From Rhizobium ecuadorense (lineage in GTDB: Bacteria; Pseudomonadota; Alphaproteobacteria; Rhizobiales; Rhizobiaceae): a stretch of 64,000 nucleotides of DNA. Each line of letters opens with the position of its first letter. Position 1 is the first letter of the stretch. The translations under genes and the position numbers were made by a program. Below, piece by piece: positions 60,677 to 64,000 of this stretch. The notes under the pieces are model-generated. The model searched no databases. It saw only the letters and a list, made by a program, of their open reading frames with translations, and was not told where the DNA came from. The stretch lies in contig NZ_LFIO01001267.1 in the NCBI RefSeq assembly GCF_001187535.1, positions 124,001-188,000 on the forward strand. Reading direction: 5' to 3'.

Positions 60677-61243
60677 TCAGGCGGCCGGGCGGCTGCGGGC
60701 CTTGCTGCCCTGGCCGTCGTTTTCCAGCGCCTCGAAACGCGAGGCCATCTCCTTCATCTGCTCCTGCAGACGGATGACCTCATCCTTCAGCCGCTCGTTT
60801 TCGGCGGCAAAGGCGGACGCCGCGCTGGAGTTTTCGGCGGTGGCGAGATAGGCCCGGGCGGCGGCAGTCAGCTCGTTGGCGCCCATGCCGATCTTCTGCT
60901 TGGCGGTGTCGGAAAGGGCGGCGAGCTGTTCGACGGTGTAGATATTGACCGCCTCCAGCTCCTTGATCTGGCTGGGCTTGAGATAGGGCCATTGCGAAAG
61001 CGGCGTGCCGGTCAGCTGTTCGCGGGCCGCGGCCCCGTCCTTGAACCGCTTATAGGCGTCGGCAAAGCGCTGTTTGTCGTTGTCGGTCACCTCGCGGTAG
61101 ACCTCGGTGTGTTTGTCGCCGGCGATGAAGATGCGGACGAATTCCTTATCGGCAAAAATCGGCCGGCCTTCCTTCTCGGTCAAAAAGGTCTGTTCGACCG
61201 GCTCGAGGCTGAAGGAGGCATAGATTCCGGTGTTGTCGGGCAT
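60677..61243 (-). CDS. Phage structural hypothetical protein with HhH-like and coiled-coil parts
   Basis: A 188-residue protein from ATG 61241-61243 (MPDNTGIYASFSLEPVEQTFLTEKEGRPIFADKEFVRIFIAGDKHTEVYREVTDNDKQRFADAYKRFKDG). A middle segment (IKELEAVNIYTVEQLAALSDTAKQKIGMGANELTAAARAYL) has the look of a helix-hairpin-helix. The C-terminus is a coiled coil (NERLKDEVIRLQEQMKEMASRFEALEN). Similar proteins lie between capsid and adaptor genes in rhizobial podovirus-like phages. Role unknown. Confidence 0.7.
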   Translation of the reverse strand: MPDNTGIYASFSLEPVEQTFLTEKEGRPIFADKEFVRIFIAGDKHTEVYREVTDNDKQRFADAYKRFKDGAAAREQLTGTPLSQWPYLKPSQIKELEAVNIYTVEQLAALSDTAKQKIGMGANELTAAARAYLATAENSSAASAFAAENERLKDEVIRLQEQMKEMASRFEALENDGQGSKARSRPAA

Positions 61244-61316
61244 GTGCTGGTCTCGCTGTTGATGGCGGGGAGATGCGGGCGCCGAAGCGCCTGCTGTGAT
61301 GTCGCGCAGATGGCTG

Positions 61317-61454
61317 CCCCTCACCCTAACCCTCTCCCCGTAAAAACGGGGAGAGGGGACGTGCCCTGCGAGAGGTCTGTGGGGACGGAAAGCTCGCGGC
61401 TTGCTCCCTTCTCCCCGCGCGCGGGGAGAAGGTGCCGGCAGGCGGATGAGGGGC
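61317..61454. repeat. RIME-like repeat inside the phage late region
   Basis: Two hairpins, CCTCTCCCC-GTAAAAAC-GGGGAGAGG (about 61331-61356) and CCTTCTCCCCGCGCGCGGGGAGAAGG (about 61407-61432), flanked by CCCCTCACCCTAA and GGATGAGGGG. Same family as 10131 and 24111. It lies between the decoration-like gene and the 188-residue gene, so host-type repeat DNA has entered the prophage. Confidence 0.8.
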
Positions 61455-61481
61455 ACACCGAACATAGAAAGGTCGACGGCT

Positions 61482-62267
61482 TTAGTTCACCTTCGACAGA
61501 AACGGCCGCATCAGCGTCGCCTCAAGCACGCCCGTCGCGGTGACGGTAATGCCCGTGCCGTTGGCCGTCGCATTGGCCGAGAGCGTGATGCTCTGCACGA
61601 CGCCGTTCGGGCTGTAGGTGATGCCCGCAATCGTCGTGCCGCCAGCAATGCCGGTGCCGGAAACCGCCGCACCGATGAACGGACCGGAACCGGCACTCAG
61701 ACCGGCGATACCCGCCAGCTGGTTGGAGCCGTTGACGGTGTTGGCCGTAAACGTCTGGTTGGCGGCGGCAAAGTTGACGTTGGCAATCGCCTTGGTGGTG
61801 GCGGTGGCCGAGGCCGGGGCGCTCGCCTGGCCTACGGTGGCGGTGGTTTCGGCAACGACGAGGGCCGCCGTTGCGGTTGCCACCTGCGACGGCGCCTGGC
61901 CGTTGCGCTGCAGCCAGATGTAGTAAGTGCCGGCTGCGAGCGTAATGGCGCCGACCGGACCGCCGGTCAGCGTCGGCGGCTGGGCGGCACCGGAAAAGAC
62001 GCCGCAGCGCTGGCCGACGACGGCCGCCGCCGTGGTCAGCAGCGAAGCGACATAGTCCCGGGTCCACTGGAACCACTGGCCGGGCTGAAGGGTCGTCTGC
62101 GCGGCCAGCACCAGCTGGCAATAGACCCATTCGGATTCACGATCGCCGCCGGCGATCGCGCCGAGGGCGAAGTTCGGACCCGGGATGCCGGATCCAGCGA
62201 CGATCGGGCCTTCGACGACGAACGGGTTCGCGCCAAGACGATCGGTCTGGGAAGTTGCGATAGTCAT
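61482..62267 (-). CDS. Phage head decoration-like protein
   Basis: A 261-residue protein. The N-terminus MTIATSQTDRLGANPFVVEGPIVAGSGIPGPNFALGAIAGGDRESEWVYCQLV is followed by an Ala/Thr/Gly-rich beta region (LTGGPVGAITLAAGTYYIWLQRNG, GIAGGTTIAGITYSPNGVVQSITLSANATANGTGITVTATG). The position directly after the major capsid gene and the beta-rich composition suggest a head decoration or surface protein. Sequence similarity by eye is weak. Confidence 0.6.
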   Translation of the reverse strand: MTIATSQTDRLGANPFVVEGPIVAGSGIPGPNFALGAIAGGDRESEWVYCQLVLAAQTTLQPGQWFQWTRDYVASLLTTAAAVVGQRCGVFSGAAQPPTLTGGPVGAITLAAGTYYIWLQRNGQAPSQVATATAALVVAETTATVGQASAPASATATTKAIANVNFAAANQTFTANTVNGSNQLAGIAGLSAGSGPFIGAAVSGTGIAGGTTIAGITYSPNGVVQSITLSANATANGTGITVTATGVLEATLMRPFLSKVN

Positions 62268-62288
62268 GGAGGTGATCCTTTCTTCGAC

Positions 62289-63263
62289 TTAGGCGAACAG
62301 CACGCCCTGCAGGAAGGCGTTGTTCATGGTGAGGTTGCCGGCAAAGCCCATCAGCTGGACGAAGGCATCCTGGTTGGTGTTCATGCGCTCGTCGCCGATC
62401 GGCGCCATGTCGCGGTCGCGGTGCGGGCGGTAGAACAGGTATTTGGTGTTCAGGAAGAACATCTGATTGAGCGGCGCGCCGCCGCCGAAGCCGCCGTCGA
62501 AGATCACGTCGGCGCCCATGTATTGCAGCGACTGGAAGCCGGCCATGCCCTTGTCGGCGGAAGTGATGCGCTGGATCGCCTGCAGCGATTCCCAGTAGAG
62601 ACGGAAGAAGTTGTTGTCGGCGACGACGAGATCGGGCGCGTCGGAGCCGCGCACGCAGGACATATAGAGCCGGTTCATATAGCTCTGGATGTTGGCATTG
62701 GTGGCGGCCGCACCACCATCGGCCGAGGCCGAGAATTTCTGGTTGCGCCAGAAACCCCAGGTGGCGCGCGAGATGCCGCCGACGGTGCCTGAGGTCGGCG
62801 AGGTCGAGATCAACAGCTGCAGGCCGCCGATCTGCCGCCCGCCATCGGCCGTGCCGTCGGAATAGCAGTCGAGCGCGATGTTGTTCTTCAGCGTCGTTTC
62901 GGCGTTCTCGATACGCTGCTCGAGCAGATCGAGGATCGCATCCTCGCCGGAATTCTGCAGCTGTTCGAGGCCGGACATGGAGACGGCAACCGCAGCCTGC
63001 TTGAGATCGTATTCGGCGGCGGTGATGACGTCGGAGGGCTGCACGTTCAGGATATCGTAGCCGGAATACCGCTTAAAGGTAGAATTTTCCTGATACTGCA
63101 ACTCCTGGACGATGGTGCGGCCGCCGGAGATCGGCTTCTTGCGGCCGCGGCTGTTGAGACGGGTGAGAAGACCGTTGTTCTTCGTCACGTCGTCGGCGAC
63201 CGTGCCGCTGCGGTTGCGCAGCGTCGTGGTGACGATTTCAGAGAGGTTGGGCGAGATGGGCAT
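62289..63263 (-). CDS. Phage major capsid protein
   Basis: A 324-residue protein of capsid type. Visible features: an N-terminal arm, MPISPNLSEIVTTTLRNRSGTVADDVTKNNGLLTRLNSRGRKKPISGGRTIVQELQY, then the helix-strand core (SDVITAAEYDLKQAAVAVSMSGLEQLQNSGEDAILDLLEQRIENAETTLKNNIALDCYSDG) and a C-terminal strand (FFLNTKYLFYRPHRDRDMAPIGD...AFVQLMGFAGNLTMNNAFLQGVLFA). The pattern fits HK97-fold coat proteins of rhizobial phages. It lies between the probable scaffold and the decoration-like gene. Confidence 0.82.
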   Translation of the reverse strand: MPISPNLSEIVTTTLRNRSGTVADDVTKNNGLLTRLNSRGRKKPISGGRTIVQELQYQENSTFKRYSGYDILNVQPSDVITAAEYDLKQAAVAVSMSGLEQLQNSGEDAILDLLEQRIENAETTLKNNIALDCYSDGTADGGRQIGGLQLLISTSPTSGTVGGISRATWGFWRNQKFSASADGGAAATNANIQSYMNRLYMSCVRGSDAPDLVVADNNFFRLYWESLQAIQRITSADKGMAGFQSLQYMGADVIFDGGFGGGAPLNQMFFLNTKYLFYRPHRDRDMAPIGDERMNTNQDAFVQLMGFAGNLTMNNAFLQGVLFA

Positions 63264-63312
63264 CGATCGTTCCTTTAATCAGACTTGGCCTTTGATCAGA
63301 ATTGGCCTTTGA

Positions 63313-64000
63313 TCAGACTTGGCCGCGCGAAAAACGCATGGCGTCGCGCAGCGAGTCGCGGATGGAGGTGGGCTGGCCCCTTGCCGCATCGCGGGTCGGG
63401 CCCGGCGCGGAAGAACCAGAGATGGATCGCGAGGCGCGGCGGGCTTGATCTGCCGCTGCGGCCCTCTGGGCGTGGAGTTGTGGGACGGAGGCCTGCGCAG
63501 TCTGACTGATCAACTGCCGGCGAATGTCCGGGCGCATCCAGCATGCGGCGTCGTAGGCGTCCTGGAGCGAGAATGCCCGCCCTGCGTTGACGAGGGCGAT
63601 CATGTCGTCGAGCACATCTTCGGCGTGCGCGTTTGCCGGGTCGGAAAGGAAGGCATCGACTTGAGTTTCGGTGTCCCTTTTCCGCAATACATGTTCGACC
63701 GTCGCCTCGACATTGAAGGCGCCGGTCTGGCGTTGGGGCTGTGCCTGCTGCGAATTCCGCTGCAGGATCTCTCCCGTCTGGCCATTGACCAGGGCGTGCA
63801 GATTGACCCCGGCCATCCTGGCGACGTGAACGACGGTGTTGACCGGATCGTGGATGAGCGCCTTCTCCCAGTCGATCGCCCGGCGCATGACATCGGCATG
63901 GGTCACGCCGGCCTGGCGGATGATCGGGGTGAATTCCTCGAGCCCCTTGTAATCCTGCAGGACGCGGAAGCCGTTATCGACCTCCTGCTCGCGCTTGGCG
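63313..64000 (-). CDS. Phage scaffold-like protein, 5' end outside the window
   Basis: The minus-strand frame is open to the right edge, giving at least 228 residues. The sequence is helical: EVDNGFRVLQDYKGLEEFTPIIRQAGVTHADVMRRAIDWEKALIHDPVNTVVHVARMAGVNLHALVNGQ. The C-terminus is low-complexity and basic (RAAAADQARRASRSISGSS...SIRDSLRDAMRFSRGQV). Placement immediately before the major capsid gene, helical content and a basic tail all fit a scaffold (head-assembly) protein. The family is not certain, and the start cannot be seen. Confidence 0.65.
   Translation of the reverse strand, partial: AKREQEVDNGFRVLQDYKGLEEFTPIIRQAGVTHADVMRRAIDWEKALIHDPVNTVVHVARMAGVNLHALVNGQTGEILQRNSQQAQPQRQTGAFNVEATVEHVLRKRDTETQVDAFLSDPANAHAEDVLDDMIALVNAGRAFSLQDAYDAACWMRPDIRRQLISQTAQASVPQLHAQRAAAADQARRASRSISGSSAPGPTRDAARGQPTSIRDSLRDAMRFSRGQV

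Noticed and set aside
1..64000. CRISPR array
   Set aside because: No set of regularly spaced identical repeats with unique spacers was seen; repeated motifs are isolated palindromes.

Overview
The window looks like chromosome from a Rhizobium of the R. etli / R. leguminosarum group. The support is high GC with strong third-position bias, several copies of rhizobial intergenic repeats (paired palindromes built on CTTCTCCCC...GGGGAGAAG, and an AAAGCGCG-type repeat), an Rrf2-cysH-cysD-cysN block, a betI-betB-betA choline block, a TAT-exported beta-helix protein of the TIGR03808 type and a rhizobial zinc-type L-asparaginase. Species assignment is inference; no rRNA or tRNA gene is visible.

Layout. 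1-20.9 kb is ordinary accessory chromosome: the end of a glycerophosphodiesterase, a PAS-GAF-GGDEF-EAL c-di-GMP enzyme, the TAT beta-helix protein, three glutathione S-transferases, LysR, DeoR and SufR-like regulators, a Phd/VapC toxin-antitoxin pair, an asparaginase, two MFS transporters (one facing its probable regulator across a near-perfect palindrome), a zinc-finger methyltransferase, a quinone oxidoreductase and an EAL-CBS-GGDEF protein. 20.9-26.9 kb holds an orphan ParD-like protein, an HdeD-like membrane protein, betIBA (choline to glycine betaine) and two small membrane or secreted proteins. 27-31.2 kb is assimilatory sulfate reduction: an Rrf2 regulator divergent from cysH, cysD and cysN. 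31.5-39.9 kb has a thioredoxin-fold protein, a class A penicillin-binding protein with an odd cysteine-rich tail, an NmrA-like protein, LysR and LacI regulators and a periplasmic DegP/DegQ-type protease. 40-41.2 kb carries two small orphan genes.

41.3-64 kb is the late region of a podovirus-like prophage, read on the minus strand: a probable scaffold protein (cut by the window edge), major capsid protein, decoration-like protein, head-tail adaptor, P22 gp10-like tail protein, a GNAT protein, an S74-type tail protein, tail fibre, holin, SAR-type lysozyme, embedded Rz/Rz1 spanins, an SGNH hydrolase and a small coiled-coil membrane protein. No integrase, terminase or attachment site is visible, so the ends are not defined.

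The most interesting feature is that this late operon is interrupted twice by more AT-rich DNA carrying surface-glycan genes, mostly on the opposite strand. Island 1 (about 44.9-47.9 kb) has a hexapeptide acyltransferase, a methyltransferase-fold protein and a glycosyltransferase. Island 2 (about 49.8-55.4 kb) has a flippase-like membrane protein, a methyltransferase-GT2 fusion, a class I methyltransferase, two consecutive FkbM methyltransferases and a broken methyltransferase at the phage junction. The flippase plus DPM1-like GT2 pair resembles the logic of P22-type gtrAB seroconversion, but with several methyltransferases in place of a serotype-specific glycosyltransferase. I infer a prophage-borne surface-glycan remodelling (lysogenic conversion) module, possibly linked to the SGNH hydrolase acting on the same surface polymer. 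An alternative is a chromosomal glycan island that has disrupted a decaying prophage.
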